NCBI RefSeq assembly: GCF_000235485.1
Contig: NZ_JH378889.1
Span: forward strand, 151,885-215,884
From: Streptococcus sp. oral taxon 058 str. F0407
GTDB lineage: Bacteria; Bacillota; Bacilli; Lactobacillales; Streptococcaceae
Length of the DNA: 64,000 bases
Direction: 5' to 3'
Shown here: positions 36,339 to 45,970 of the stretch, one piece after another
Position numbering within the stretch: the stretch's first letter is position 1
Layout: each line of letters opens with the position of its first letter
Translations under genes and position numbers: made by a program
Notes under the pieces: generated by a model
Database searches by the model: none
What the model was told of the DNA's origin: nothing
Seen by the model: the letters and a program-made list of their open reading frames with translations, nothing else

Positions 36339-37895
36339 ATGAACGTATACGAGGAAAAAGACGAACAGCTAGAAGAATTTCGATACCAGTATCGGGAACG
36401 GCTGGATCAAGAGTCTGAATTTGGACTAGAGCGAGGTAAGAAGAAACGCACTCCACTTCCATTTTTTAGTATAGTGATTTGGAGTCTAGCTGCTACAGCT
36501 GTCTCTGTGATTTTGCCTCTGATCTTTGGTTTGGTGAGCCCTCAACAGATGCAAGATTTTTATACTGGTTGGGCGCTACACCAGAGTGGGCAGATTTACA
36601 CGGATTATTATGGTTCAAATGGACTGCTTTATTACGTACTAAACTATCTCTCTCAAGGGAGTATTCTTTTTGCTTTGGTGGAGTGGTTGGCCTTGTTCGG
36701 AGCTGGTGTTTTTCTATTTAAATCCGCAGATACCTTGACAGGTCAGGGAGAGCAGGCTAGACAGCTTTTGTTGGTTTTCTATTTGCTTGTAGGCAGTCTG
36801 GGATTTGGTGGTAGCTATGCTGTGATTGTAGCGATACCTTTCTTGTTTTATGCTTTTAGTCTAGTTGCTGACTATCTGGATGATCCAAGTAACGATAAAG
36901 GTTTCTTGCGAGTTGGGATGAGTTTAGCATTAGCTTTCTTCCTATCACCTATTCCCACAGCCTTGTTTGCAGCCACACTTGCCTTAAGTTTGTTTGGATT
37001 TAATATTGCCAAGCGTAAATTTGTTCATGGTTTGTATCAATTTTTCGCATCAGCTCTAGGATTTTCTCTCCTTTTTTATCCAATTGGCTACTACACTGTA
37101 ATAACAGGAACTTTTGGTGATGCGATTAGCCATACCTTGTATCCAATTGATACGCTTAGTCTATTTTCAAATGCCAATCTTATGGAGAATGCTGCTTTCT
37201 ATGGCTTGCTATCCATCGGTGTTGGGATTCTGACATTGATCTTTTCAGGATTGTTTCAATCTAAACCAGCCAAACAATCTGCCGTCTCAATAGGCGCTAT
37301 TTTAGGATTATTAATAACTCTTGCTCTGTTAATTCTTTCAAAGGAACCTTTGCATGGTTCACGTTTGGTAGCGATTTTGCCCTTTCTGACATTGTTATTG
37401 TTAACCAACATCAAAGAAGGAAGCCCTGATCGTATCAGTCGTAGTAGACGAAGAGTTCGCTCTTCAGCACTCTTTGGTCGCTACCTCAAGGGAAATTTCT
37501 ATCTACCATTAGTTGCGATAGTCTATTTACTTTTCCTACCTGTTTTGAGTCGCTATATTTCGCATCCAAGTACTTATCAGGAACGCGAGCAGCTTGCTAG
37601 CGTGGTCAAACAGCAAACGAGTTCCGAGGATCGTGTCTATGCTTGGGATAATCGTCCAGATTTCTACCGCTCAAGTGAACGCTTGGCGCCAAGCTCTCTA
37701 GTAACACCAACACTCTATACTGCAAGCGACGAGAATAAAACGAAACTAGTCAATGACTTGAAAGAAAATCAACCGAAGATGATTTTGGTCAATCAAAAGG
37801 TTGCCTTGTGGTCGGATGTAGAGAGCCTACTTAGTGAAAAATACGAGCTTGTTCAGACGGATAGTAAGGAATTCAAGCTTTATAAATCTAAATAA
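36339..37895 (+). CDS. Polytopic membrane protein, GT-C glycosyltransferase-like
   Basis: A 518-residue membrane protein. It has a charged cytoplasmic N-terminus (about 1-42), about eleven hydrophobic helices, and a C-terminal extracellular domain (about 430-518) with DRVYAWDNRPDFYRSSERLAP, which I give only as a landmark. The layout recalls GT-C transferases (GT39 or DUF2029-like) that act on lipid-linked sugars, but I cannot place a catalytic DE or DD motif with certainty. AGGAG lies upstream. It can be expressed from its own promoter or by read-through from the combox. Confidence 0.65.
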   Translation: MNVYEEKDEQLEEFRYQYRERLDQESEFGLERGKKKRTPLPFFSIVIWSLAATAVSVILPLIFGLVSPQQMQDFYTGWALHQSGQIYTDYYGSNGLLYYVLNYLSQGSILFALVEWLALFGAGVFLFKSADTLTGQGEQARQLLLVFYLLVGSLGFGGSYAVIVAIPFLFYAFSLVADYLDDPSNDKGFLRVGMSLALAFFLSPIPTALFAATLALSLFGFNIAKRKFVHGLYQFFASALGFSLLFYPIGYYTVITGTFGDAISHTLYPIDTLSLFSNANLMENAAFYGLLSIGVGILTLIFSGLFQSKPAKQSAVSIGAILGLLITLALLILSKEPLHGSRLVAILPFLTLLLLTNIKEGSPDRISRSRRRVRSSALFGRYLKGNFYLPLVAIVYLLFLPVLSRYISHPSTYQEREQLASVVKQQTSSEDRVYAWDNRPDFYRSSERLAPSSLVTPTLYTASDENKTKLVNDLKENQPKMILVNQKVALWSDVESLLSEKYELVQTDSKEFKLYKSK

Positions 37896-37897
37896 CA

Positions 37898-37976
37898 AAT
37901 CAATATCTTGTGTATTTTTAAAAATTTTAGAATTTTTAACACAAGATATTGATTTTTCTTTTTAGAGTGGTATAAT
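37898..37976 (+). promoter_or_regulatory. nrdD promoter with two NrdR-like boxes in an inverted repeat
   Basis: AATCAATATCTTGTGT (37898-37913) and its exact reverse complement (37939-37954) each match about 13 of 16 positions of the NrdR box ACACAATATATTGTGT. Their centres are 41 bp apart, near four helical turns. The second box overlaps the -35 TTGATT (37949-37954); the extended -10 TGgTATAAT is at 37968-37976. The pair could also form a hairpin terminator for the upstream gene. Confidence 0.7.
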
Positions 37977-38011
37977 ATCACTTAAGAAGAAAAATAGAAA
38001 AGAGCATGGAT

Positions 38012-40219
38012 ATGATTGTATTAGAAGAAAAGCTTGCAACCGTTCCCACATTGTTCGTTGAAAAACGAGATGGTAGACGTGTAGTGTTTGATATAGACAA
38101 GATTGACAAAGCTCTCCACAAGGCGGCTGACAAAGTCATGGATGTGACACCCTTGGTCGAAAAACGTCTAAATGGGCTGCTTGAGCGTATTGTTGCGGAA
38201 ATTCATAGTCGTTTCCCTCAAGGTGTCAAGATTTACGAGATTCAGAATATCGTAGAGCATGAACTCCTTGAAGCCAAAGAATATGCGCTGGCTGAGGAGT
38301 ATATCACTTATCGGACACAAAGGGATTTTGAGCGCTCAAAAGCGACAGATATCAACTTTAGCATTCATAAGCTTCTCAATAAAGATCAGGCAGTTGTCAA
38401 TGAAAATGCCAATAAAGACAGTGATATTTTTAACACCCAGCGTGATTTGACAGCAGGGATTGTGGGGAAATCAATCGGACTGCAAATGCTTCCTAAGCAC
38501 GTAGCCAATGCTCACCAAAAGGGAGATATCCACTATCATGACTTGGACTACAGCCCCTACACGCCGATGACTAACTGCTGTTTGATTGATTTTAAAGGCA
38601 TGTTGGAAAATGGTTTTAAGATTGGAAATGCAGAGGTAGAGAGTCCTAAGTCTATCCAGACTGCGACAGCTCAGATTTCCCAAATCATTGCTAACGTTGC
38701 TTCTAGCCAGTACGGGGGCTGTTCAGCTGACCGTATCGATGAAGTTTTGGCGCCGTATGCAGAGAAGAATTATCAAAAGCACCTAAAGGATGCGGAAGAG
38801 TGGGTCTTGCCTGAAAAACGGGAAGATTACGCGTGGAAGAAAACGCAAAAAGATATCTACGATGCCATGCAATCTCTTGAGTATGAAATCAACACCCTCT
38901 TCACTTCAAATGGACAAACACCTTTTACTTCACTAGGTTTCGGTCTAGGAACCAATCGTTTTGAGCGTGAAATTCAAAAAGCTATCTTGACCATTCGTAT
39001 CAAGGGGCTTGGTTCAGAACATCGCACAGCCATCTTTCCTAAACTCATCTTTACGCTGAAAAGAGGACTCAACTTAGAGGAAGGTTCACCTAACTACGAT
39101 ATCAAACAGTTGGCCCTCGAGTGTGCAACCAAGCGGATGTACCCAGATGTCTTGTCCTATGATAAGATTATTGAGCTGACAGGTTCTTTCAAGGTGCCTA
39201 TGGGTTGCCGCTCTTTCCTCCAAGGATGGAAGGATGAGAATGGTGTCGAGGTCAACTCAGGCCGAATGAATCTAGGTGTTGTGACAGTCAATCTGCCTCG
39301 TATCGCCCTCGAGTCTGAAGGGGATCTAAATAAGTTTTGGGAAATCTTCAACGAGCGGATGAACATCGCAGAAGATGCTCTGGTTTACCGTGTTGAACGA
39401 ACCAAGGAAGCAACACCAGCGAATGCCCCTATCCTCTATCAGTACGGAGCCTTCGGTCGCCGTCTCGGAAAAGAAGAAAGTGTTGACCAACTCTTTAAGA
39501 ATCGCCGTGCGACAGTTTCGCTGGGCTACATCGGTTTGTACGAAGTGGCTACGGTCTTCTTTGGAAACAGCTGGGAAAGCAATCCTGAAGCCAAGGAATT
39601 TACACTGGATATTATTCGCGATATGAAACGTCGTGTGGAAGAGTGGTCTGACCAATATGGTTACCATTTCTCTATCTACTCCACACCGTCTGAAAGTCTG
39701 ACAGACCGCTTCTGTCGCTTGGATACAGAGAAGTTTGGCTCTATTCCTGACATCACGGACAAGGAATACTACACCAACTCATTCCACTATGATGTCCGTA
39801 AAAATCCAACACCGTTTGAAAAATTAGACTTTGAAAAAGTCTACCCAGAAGCAGGTGCGTCAGGAGGCTTTATCCACTATTGTGAATACCCAGTTCTTCA
39901 ACAAAATCCTAAGGCCCTGGAAGCTGTCTGGGACTATGCCTATGACCGTGTCGGCTATCTAGGAACCAATACCCCGATTGATCGCTGTTACAAGTGTGAC
40001 TTTGAAGGGGATTTTGAACCAACTGAGAGAGGATTTGCTTGTCCCAACTGTGGCAATAGCGACCCTAAAACAGTAGACGTGGTCAAACGTACGTGTGGTT
40101 ATCTGGGAAATCCTCAAGCGCGTCCAATGGTTAATGGACGTCACAAGGAAATCGCTGCGCGTGTCAAACACATGAACGGTTCAACCATTAAAACAGCCGG
40201 ACATGAAGTAACAAATTAG
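38012..40219 (+). CDS. nrdD: Anaerobic ribonucleoside-triphosphate reductase
   Basis: This glycyl-radical enzyme makes dNTPs under anaerobic conditions. The second ATG (38012) gives 735 residues and better spacing from the weak AAAAGAG site than the one at 38006. An N-terminal ATP-cone (about 5-100, KRDGRRVVFDIDKIDKAL) is followed by the barrel domain. The zinc Cys pairs are CYKC and CPNC, and the glycyl-radical loop near the C-terminus is RTCGYLGNPQARP. It needs the NrdG activase encoded 700 bp downstream. Confidence 0.96.
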   Translation: MIVLEEKLATVPTLFVEKRDGRRVVFDIDKIDKALHKAADKVMDVTPLVEKRLNGLLERIVAEIHSRFPQGVKIYEIQNIVEHELLEAKEYALAEEYITYRTQRDFERSKATDINFSIHKLLNKDQAVVNENANKDSDIFNTQRDLTAGIVGKSIGLQMLPKHVANAHQKGDIHYHDLDYSPYTPMTNCCLIDFKGMLENGFKIGNAEVESPKSIQTATAQISQIIANVASSQYGGCSADRIDEVLAPYAEKNYQKHLKDAEEWVLPEKREDYAWKKTQKDIYDAMQSLEYEINTLFTSNGQTPFTSLGFGLGTNRFEREIQKAILTIRIKGLGSEHRTAIFPKLIFTLKRGLNLEEGSPNYDIKQLALECATKRMYPDVLSYDKIIELTGSFKVPMGCRSFLQGWKDENGVEVNSGRMNLGVVTVNLPRIALESEGDLNKFWEIFNERMNIAEDALVYRVERTKEATPANAPILYQYGAFGRRLGKEESVDQLFKNRRATVSLGYIGLYEVATVFFGNSWESNPEAKEFTLDIIRDMKRRVEEWSDQYGYHFSIYSTPSESLTDRFCRLDTEKFGSIPDITDKEYYTNSFHYDVRKNPTPFEKLDFEKVYPEAGASGGFIHYCEYPVLQQNPKALEAVWDYAYDRVGYLGTNTPIDRCYKCDFEGDFEPTERGFACPNCGNSDPKTVDVVKRTCGYLGNPQARPMVNGRHKEIAARVKHMNGSTIKTAGHEVTN

Positions 40220-40230
40220 AAGGAAATGGA

Positions 40231-40371
40231 ATGGGGAAATACCAATTAGATGATAAGGGACGCGCTCAAGTGACCCGTTATCACGAGAAACACTCGAAAG
40301 GTGGAACAGGTAAAAAAGAACGCTTGCTCAACCTCAAAGAACAGTTTTTAAACAAGAACAAGAAAAAATAA
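40231..40371 (+). CDS. Small basic protein between nrdD and nrdG (46 aa)
   Basis: An ORF of 46 codons with AAGGAAATGGA before the ATG. It starts MGKYQLDDKGRAQVTRYHEK and ends in NKNKKK, so it is rich in Lys and Arg. A terminator hairpin immediately follows the stop, which supports it as a real gene. I believe similar short ORFs sit here in related streptococci. The function is unknown. Confidence 0.75.
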   Translation: MGKYQLDDKGRAQVTRYHEKHSKGGTGKKERLLNLKEQFLNKNKKK

Positions 40372-40395
40372 AAGTGAGAGTCTGCTCTCACTTTT
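40370..40395 (+). terminator. Hairpin terminator after the small basic protein
   Basis: AAAAGTGAGAG (40370-40380) pairs with CTCTCACTTTT (40385-40395) around the loop TCTG. Confidence 0.75.
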
Positions 40396-40414
40396 CTCTT
40401 AATTGGAGGTAAAA

Positions 40415-40915
40415 ATGATACTACGCAGACCAACATTGGCAGATAAAGAAACAGTTTTAGAGATGATGGCAGAGTTTGAACAGACTCAATCAGCCCACGA
40501 TGGTGGGTTTTGGGATGCTGAGAATTTTGTTTATGAAGAGTGGTTGGAAAGTAATCAGAATCATGAAATGGGGATTAATTTGCCTGAAGGGTGGGTGCCT
40601 GATATTCAGTTAGTTGCTTTTTCGAGAGATGGACAAGCCGTAGGGTTTCTCAATCTGAGATTGCGTCTTAATGACTATTTGCTGGAGGTAGGTGGTCATA
40701 TTGGTTATTCCATCCGCCCGTCTGAAAGAGGTAAGGGTTATGCGAAAGAATCCCTCCGACAAGGTCTACAAGTTGCTAAGGGAAAGAATATTAAACGAGC
40801 TTTAGTGACTTGTAGCACAGAAAATCCAGCAAGCCGAGCTGTTATCTTAGCTAATGGTGGGGAGTTGGAGGATGTTCGAAACGGAACGGAGCGCTATTGG
40901 ATAGAGTTGGAGTAG
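40415..40915 (+). CDS. GNAT-family N-acetyltransferase
   Basis: A 166-residue GNAT protein. The ATG at 40415 has GGAGGT upstream; an in-frame TTG at 40403 is not needed. The acetyl-CoA-binding motif A is seen in GHIGYSIRPSERGKGYAKES (the RGKGYA part is the pyrophosphate loop), followed by TCSTENPASRAVILANGG, the motif B region. The substrate is unknown. It lies between nrdD and nrdG, five bases before nrdG. Confidence 0.9.
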   Translation: MILRRPTLADKETVLEMMAEFEQTQSAHDGGFWDAENFVYEEWLESNQNHEMGINLPEGWVPDIQLVAFSRDGQAVGFLNLRLRLNDYLLEVGGHIGYSIRPSERGKGYAKESLRQGLQVAKGKNIKRALVTCSTENPASRAVILANGGELEDVRNGTERYWIELE

Positions 40916-40919
40916 AAGG

Positions 40920-41516
40920 ATGACATGGAATACACCAAAACCAGGTGAATGGAAAAGCGAGGAGCTTAGTAAGGGGCGAATCATTGACTACAAGGCCTTT
41001 AACTTTGTAGATGGAGAAGGCGTACGCAACTCCCTCTATGTCGCAGGTTGTATGTTCCATTGTGAGGGCTGTTATAATGTTGCGACTTGGTCATTCAATG
41101 CAGGCATTCCTTATACAGCAGAGTTAGAAGAACAGATTATGGAAGACCTTGCCCAGCCCTATGTTCAAGGCTTGACCTTGCTGGGAGGAGAGCCATTCCT
41201 CAATACGGGCATCCTCTTGCCTCTAGTTAAACGCATTCGTAAGGAATTGCCAGATAAAGACATCTGGTCCTGGACAGGTTATACTTGGGAAGAAATGATG
41301 CTGGAGACTCCAGACAAACTGGAACTCTTGTCGCTGATCGACATCCTTGTCGATGGTCGTTATGACAAAAGCAAGCGCAATCTCATGCTCCAGTTCCGAG
41401 GGTCGTCCAATCAACGCATTATCGATGTGCAAAAATCTCTTAAAAGTGGGCAAATAGTGATTTGGGACAAGCTCAATGACGGAAAAGAAAGCTATGAACA
41501 GGTGAAGAGAGAATGA
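40920..41516 (+). CDS. nrdG: Anaerobic ribonucleotide reductase activating protein
   Basis: This radical SAM activase forms the glycyl radical on NrdD. The 198 residues include the cluster-binding CMFHCEGC (CxxxCxxC), followed by LLGGEPFLN, the GGE-type SAM motif. The start ATGACATGG has AAGG directly in front of it, a tight spacing. It overlaps the next gene by four bases. It belongs to the nrd cluster expected to be under NrdR control. Confidence 0.95.
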   Translation: MTWNTPKPGEWKSEELSKGRIIDYKAFNFVDGEGVRNSLYVAGCMFHCEGCYNVATWSFNAGIPYTAELEEQIMEDLAQPYVQGLTLLGGEPFLNTGILLPLVKRIRKELPDKDIWSWTGYTWEEMMLETPDKLELLSLIDILVDGRYDKSKRNLMLQFRGSSNQRIIDVQKSLKSGQIVIWDKLNDGKESYEQVKRE

Positions 41517-42139
41517 AAAGAAAAGGCTTAATAGATCAACTGGTCACAGAGATCGAAACTGGAAAAGTCAAAACACTGGGGATCTACGGTCACGGAGCAT
41601 CAGGGAAATCAACCTTTGCTCAAGAATTGTTTCAAGCCCTAGATGCTGAAAAAGTAAATCTACTAGAAACAGACCCCTATATCACCTCGGAACGTCATTT
41701 AGTAGTGCCAAAGCAAGCACCAAATCAAAAAGTGACAGCTTGTCTACCAGTGGCGCATGAGCTGGCAAGTTTGGAGAGGGATATTCTCGCCTTGCAGTCA
41801 GGTATGGATGTCTTGACGATTGATGAACCTTGGAAGCCAAGCGAAGTCTTATCTGCTTCAAAACCAATACTGATAGTCGAAGGAATGTCTGTAGGCTTTC
41901 TACCCAAGGAACTCTTTGATAAGACCGTCTGTTTCTACACGGACGAAGAAACGGAATTAAAGAGGCGCCTAGCTCGAGATACGATTATGAGAAATCGTGA
42001 TGCATCTTTTGTATTGGCTAGCCATCAGATGAGACGGGAGCAGTATCTGCGATACTATAGAGAAACCGAGTCCGAAGCAGATATCTTAGTGGATCAATCA
42101 GAAGATGAATTCAAGGTGAAAATGACTTGTATTATATAG
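41513..42139 (+). CDS. P-loop kinase-like protein (uridine kinase-like)
   Basis: A 208-residue P-loop NTPase. Walker A is YGHGASGKSTF (about residues 25-35); ILIVEGMSVGF resembles a Walker B strand, and RRLARDTIMRNRD gives a lid-type basic region. The pattern is of uridine kinase or phosphoribulokinase-like small-molecule kinases. It overlaps nrdG by four bases (ATGA), so it is translated with it; a role in nucleotide supply is inferred from position. Confidence 0.82.
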   Translation: MKRKGLIDQLVTEIETGKVKTLGIYGHGASGKSTFAQELFQALDAEKVNLLETDPYITSERHLVVPKQAPNQKVTACLPVAHELASLERDILALQSGMDVLTIDEPWKPSEVLSASKPILIVEGMSVGFLPKELFDKTVCFYTDEETELKRRLARDTIMRNRDASFVLASHQMRREQYLRYYRETESEADILVDQSEDEFKVKMTCII

Positions 42140-42240
42140 AAGAAAAGATTGATTTTTATAGACGTAAATCAGTAATCTTAGGAAGATGAAAAGAGAAAAC
42201 AGTTTCATCCTAAAAAAACGAAAAAAACCTAACAAATCCC

Positions 42241-42269
42241 TTGCAATCGCAGGGGCTTTGTGTTATTCT
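42241..42269 (+). promoter_or_regulatory. Promoter of the S10-spc ribosomal protein operon
   Basis: TTGCAA (42241-42246), 17 bp, extended -10 TGtTATTCT (42261-42269). The leader to rpsJ is about 130 bases. Confidence 0.8.
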
Positions 42270-42277
42270 ATTATGGT

Positions 42278-42371
42278 GCTGTAAATTACAGCCTTAGCTT
42301 TGATGCAAGAGGTTGCGACACGCTCGGTTGCATTGCCACGCAACACGCGTCGGTTTTCTTGTGGAGCTAGC
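42278..42371 (+). ncRNA. Structured leader of the S10 operon
   Basis: A hairpin GCTGTAA/TTACAGC (42278-42292) is followed by a nested structure: TAGCT (42295-42299) with AGCTA (42365-42369), CAAGA (42306-42310) with TCTTG (42357-42361), and GTTGCG (42312-42317) with CGCAAC (42339-42344). It may mediate ribosomal-protein feedback; the ligand is not known from the sequence. Confidence 0.55.
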
Positions 42372-42404
42372 CTATTATCTTAAATAGACGAAAAGGAGAA
42401 AAAG

Positions 42405-42713
42405 ATGGCAAACAAAAAAATCCGTATCCGTTTGAAAGCTTACGAACACCGTACGCTTGACACAGCGGCTGCAAAAATCGTAGAATCAGCTACTCGTACA
42501 GGTGCACAAGTTGCGGGTCCAATCCCACTTCCAACTGAGCGTAGCCTCTACACAATCATTCGTGCGACTCACAAATACAAAGACTCTCGCGAACAATTTG
42601 AAATGCGTACACACAAACGCTTGATCGATATCGTTAACCCAACTCAAAAAACAGTTGATGCTTTGATGAAATTGGATCTTCCAAGTGGTGTAAACGTAGA
42701 AATCAAGCTTTAA
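42405..42713 (+). CDS. rpsJ: 30S ribosomal protein S10
   Basis: The first gene of the S10 operon, 102 residues ([19 protein letters not shown]). S10 sits in the 30S head and is also known as NusE, a partner of NusB in antitermination. It contains [24 protein letters not shown], the conserved central loop region. AAAAGGAG precedes the ATG. The codon choice here and in the following genes is strongly biased, as expected for highly expressed genes. Confidence 0.98.
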
Positions 42714-42795
42714 TCCAAAGTTTGAAACCTTGAGCATAAAAAACGCTCGTTAAAAACTTTTTGAATAAAAAATATAGAAAAGGAACTATTTTCTC

Positions 42796-43422
42796 ATGAC
42801 AAAAGGAATCTTAGGGAAAAAAGTGGGAATGACTCAAATCTTCACTGAAGCTGGCGAATTGATCCCTGTAACAGTTATTGAAGCAACTCCAAACGTTGTT
42901 CTTCAAGTTAAAACTGTTGAAACAGACGGATACAACGCTATCCAAGTTGGTTTCGATGACAAACGCGAAGTATTGAGCAACAAACCTGCTAAAGGACATG
43001 TAGCGAAAGCTAACACGGCTCCTAAGCGCTTCATTCGTGAATTCAAAAACGTTGAAGGCTTGGAAGTTGGTGCTGAAATCACAGTTGAAACATTCGCAGC
43101 TGGAGACGTTGTTGACGTAACTGGTACTTCTAAAGGTAAAGGTTTCCAAGGTGTTATCAAACGCCACGGACAATCACGTGGACCAATGGCTCACGGTTCT
43201 CGTTACCACCGTCGTCCAGGTTCTATGGGACCTGTTGCACCTAACCGCGTATTCAAAGGTAAAAACCTTGCAGGACGTATGGGTGGCGACCGTGTAACAA
43301 TTCAAAACCTTGAGGTTGTACAAGTTGTTCCAGAAAAGAACGTTATCCTTATCAAAGGTAACGTACCAGGTGCTAAGAAATCTCTTATCACTATCAAATC
43401 AGCAGTTAAAGCTGGTAAATAA
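42796..43422 (+). CDS. rplC: 50S ribosomal protein L3
   Basis: 208 residues, starting [17 protein letters not shown]3 binds near the peptidyl transferase centre; its extended loop includes [23 protein letters not shown], shown here only as a landmark for the tip region. AAAAGGA lies upstream. It is the second gene of the operon, 82 bases after rpsJ. Confidence 0.98.
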
Positions 43423-43446
43423 TAAAGAAAGGGGAAATCAGTCACA

Positions 43447-44070
43447 ATGGCAAACGTAACATTATTTGACCAAACTGGTAAAGAAGCTGGCCAAGTTGTT
43501 CTTAACGATGCAGTATTTGGTATCGAACCAAATGAATCAGTTGTGTTTGATGTGATCATCAGCCAACGCGCAAGCCTTCGTCAAGGAACACACGCTGTTA
43601 AAAACCGCTCTGCAGTATCAGGTGGTGGACGCAAACCATGGCGTCAAAAAGGAACTGGACGTGCTCGTCAAGGTTCTATCCGCTCACCACAATGGCGTGG
43701 TGGTGGTGTTGTCTTCGGACCAACTCCACGTTCATACGGCTACAAACTTCCACAAAAAGTTCGTCGCCTAGCACTTAAATCAGTTTACTCTGAAAAAGTT
43801 GCTGAAAACAAATTCGTAGCTGTAGACGCTCTTTCATTTACAGCTCCAAAAACTGCTGAATTTGCAAAAGTTCTTGCAGCATTGAGCATCGATTCTAAAG
43901 TTCTTGTTATCCTTGAAGAAGGAAATGAATTCGCAGCTCTTTCAGCTCGTAACCTTCCAAACGTGAAAGTTGCAACCGCTACAACTGCAAGTGTTCTTGA
44001 CATCGCAAATAGCGACAAACTTCTTGTCACACAAGCAGCTATCTCTAAAATCGAGGAGGTTCTTGCATAA
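43447..44070 (+). CDS. rplD: 50S ribosomal protein L4
   Basis: 207 residues. L4 lines the exit tunnel; its loop carries [19 protein letters not shown], the site where macrolide-resistance changes occur in streptococci. The tunnel loop [11 protein letters not shown] looks wild type. AAAGGGG lies upstream. The stop overlaps the rplW start by one base, so the two are coupled. Confidence 0.98.
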
Positions 44071-44366
44071 TGAATTTGTATGATGTTATCAAAAAACCTG
44101 TCATCACTGAAAGCTCAATGGCTCAACTTGAAGCAGGCAAATATGTATTTGAAGTTGACACTCGTGCACACAAACTTTTGATCAAGCAAGCTGTTGAAGC
44201 TGCTTTCGAAGGTGTTAAAGTTGCCAACGTTAACACAATCAACGTAAAACCAAAAGCTAAACGTGTTGGACGTTACACTGGTTTTACTAACAAAACTAAA
44301 AAAGCTATCATCACACTTACAGCTGATTCAAAAGCAATCGAGTTGTTTGCTGCTGAAGCTGAATAA
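44070..44366 (+). CDS. rplW: 50S ribosomal protein L23
   Basis: 98 residues, starting [18 protein letters not shown]23 sits at the tunnel exit and docks trigger factor and SRP. The conserved [18 protein letters not shown] segment is present. Translation is coupled to rplD by a one-base overlap. Confidence 0.98.
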
Positions 44367-44383
44367 TCTAAGGAGGAAATATC

Positions 44384-45217
44384 GTGGGAATTCGTGTTTA
44401 TAAACCAACAACAAACGGTCGCCGTAATATGACTTCTTTGGATTTCGCTGAAATCACAACAAGCACTCCTGAAAAATCATTGCTTGTTGCTTTGAAGAAC
44501 AAGGCTGGTCGTAACAACAACGGTCGTATCACTGTTCGTCACCAAGGTGGTGGACACAAACGTTTCTACCGTTTGGTTGACTTCAAACGTAACAAAGACA
44601 ACGTTGAAGCAGTTGTTAAAACAATCGAGTACGATCCAAACCGTTCTGCAAACATCGCCCTTGTACACTACACTGACGGTGTGAAAGCATACATCATTGC
44701 TCCAAAAGGTCTTGAAGTTGGTCAACGTATCGTTTCAGGTCCAGAAGCAGATATCAAAGTCGGAAACGCACTTCCACTTGCCAACATCCCAGTTGGTACT
44801 TTGATCCACAACATCGAGTTGAAACCAGGTCGTGGTGGAGAATTGGTACGTGCAGCTGGAGCTTCTGCTCAAGTATTGGGGCAAGAAGGTAAATATGTTC
44901 TTGTTCGTCTTCAATCTGGCGAAGTACGTATGATTCTTGGAACTTGTCGTGCAACAGTTGGTGTTGTCGGAAACGAACAACATGGACTTGTGAACCTTGG
45001 TAAAGCAGGACGTAGTCGTTGGAAAGGTATCCGCCCAACAGTTCGTGGTTCTGTAATGAACCCTAACGATCACCCACACGGTGGTGGTGAAGGTAAAGCA
45101 CCAGTTGGTCGTAAAGCGCCATCTACTCCATGGGGCAAACCTGCTCTTGGTCTTAAAACTCGTAACAAGAAAGCGAAATCTGACAAACTTATCGTTCGTC
45201 GTCGCAACGAAAAATAA
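44384..45217 (+). CDS. rplB: 50S ribosomal protein L2
   Basis: 277 residues with a GTG start at 44384 preceded by AAGGAGG. L2 is needed for subunit joining and peptidyl transfer; the essential His lies in [19 protein letters not shown] (the preceding DHPHGGGEG stretch). The RNA-binding core [18 protein letters not shown] is near the N-terminus. A structured spacer follows before rpsS. Confidence 0.98.
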   Translation: MGIRVYKPTTNGRRNMTSLDFAEITTSTPEKSLLVALKNKAGRNNNGRITVRHQGGGHKRFYRLVDFKRNKDNVEAVVKTIEYDPNRSANIALVHYTDGVKAYIIAPKGLEVGQRIVSGPEADIKVGNALPLANIPVGTLIHNIELKPGRGGELVRAAGASAQVLGQEGKYVLVRLQSGEVRMILGTCRATVGVVGNEQHGLVNLGKAGRSRWKGIRPTVRGSVMNPNDHPHGGGEGKAPVGRKAPSTPWGKPALGLKTRNKKAKSDKLIVRRRNEK

Positions 45218-45228
45218 TAGTAAACTAG

Positions 45229-45295
45229 TCGCTTAAGCAACTAGGAAATCCGCCAGCTCGGTAGCGCTCCATGTGAGCGCAAGCCGCTGTGGTAC
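45229..45295 (+). other. Structured spacer between rplB and rpsS
   Basis: CTAGT/ACTAG closes a small hairpin near 45226-45244. GCGCTC/GAGCGC forms a second hairpin (about 45264-45280) flanked by partial pairing of CAG/CTG and CGG/CCG. No gene fits. It may be a processing or regulatory structure. Confidence 0.45.
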
Positions 45296-45320
45296 AACAT
45301 TTAAAGGAGAAAATATAAAA

Positions 45321-45602
45321 ATGGGACGCAGTCTTAAAAAAGGACCTTTCGTCGATGAGCATTTGATGAAAAAAGTTGAAGCTCAAGCAAACGACGAAAA
45401 GAAAAAAGTTATCAAAACTTGGTCACGTCGTTCAACGATTTTCCCAAGTTTCATTGGTTACACTATCGCAGTTTATGACGGACGTAAACACGTACCTGTT
45501 TACATCCAAGAAGACATGGTAGGTCACAAACTTGGTGAATTTGCACCAACTCGTACTTACAAAGGTCACGCTGCAGACGACAAGAAAACACGTAGAAAAT
45601 AA
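45321..45602 (+). CDS. rpsS: 30S ribosomal protein S19
   Basis: 93 residues from the ATG at 45321 ([18 protein letters not shown]), with AAAGGAG upstream; the longer frame from 45273 runs through the hairpin spacer and is not used. S19 sits in the 30S head with S13 and contacts tRNA. It ends in [13 protein letters not shown]. Confidence 0.98.
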
Positions 45603-45613
45603 GGAGAACATAA

Positions 45614-45958
45614 ATGGCAGAAATTACTTCAGCTAAAGCAATGGCTCGTACAGTACGTGTTTCACCCCGTAAATCACGTCTTGTTCTTGACAATATCCGT
45701 GGTAAAAGCGTAGCCGATGCTATTGCAATCTTGACATTCACTCCAAACAAAGCTGCTGAAATCATCTTGAAAGTTTTGAACTCAGCTGTAGCTAACGCTG
45801 AAAACAACTTTGGTTTGGATAAAGCTAACTTGGTAGTATCTGAAGCATTCGCAAACGAAGGACCAACTATGAAACGTTTCCGTCCACGTGCGAAAGGTTC
45901 AGCTTCACCAATCAACAAACGTACAGCTCACATCACTGTAGCTGTTGCAGAAAAATAA
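45614..45958 (+). CDS. rplV: 50S ribosomal protein L22
   Basis: 114 residues ([20 protein letters not shown]). L22 has a beta-hairpin reaching into the exit tunnel; its tip region [19 protein letters not shown] looks wild type with respect to known macrolide-resistance positions. AAGGAG lies upstream. Confidence 0.98.
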   Translation: MAEITSAKAMARTVRVSPRKSRLVLDNIRGKSVADAIAILTFTPNKAAEIILKVLNSAVANAENNFGLDKANLVVSEAFANEGPTMKRFRPRAKGSASPINKRTAHITVAVAEK

Positions 45959-45970
45959 GGAGGTAAAATC

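Noticed and set aside
42796..43173. Long antisense open frames in ribosomal protein genes
   Set aside because: They are shadows caused by strong codon bias, with no ribosome sites or family features.
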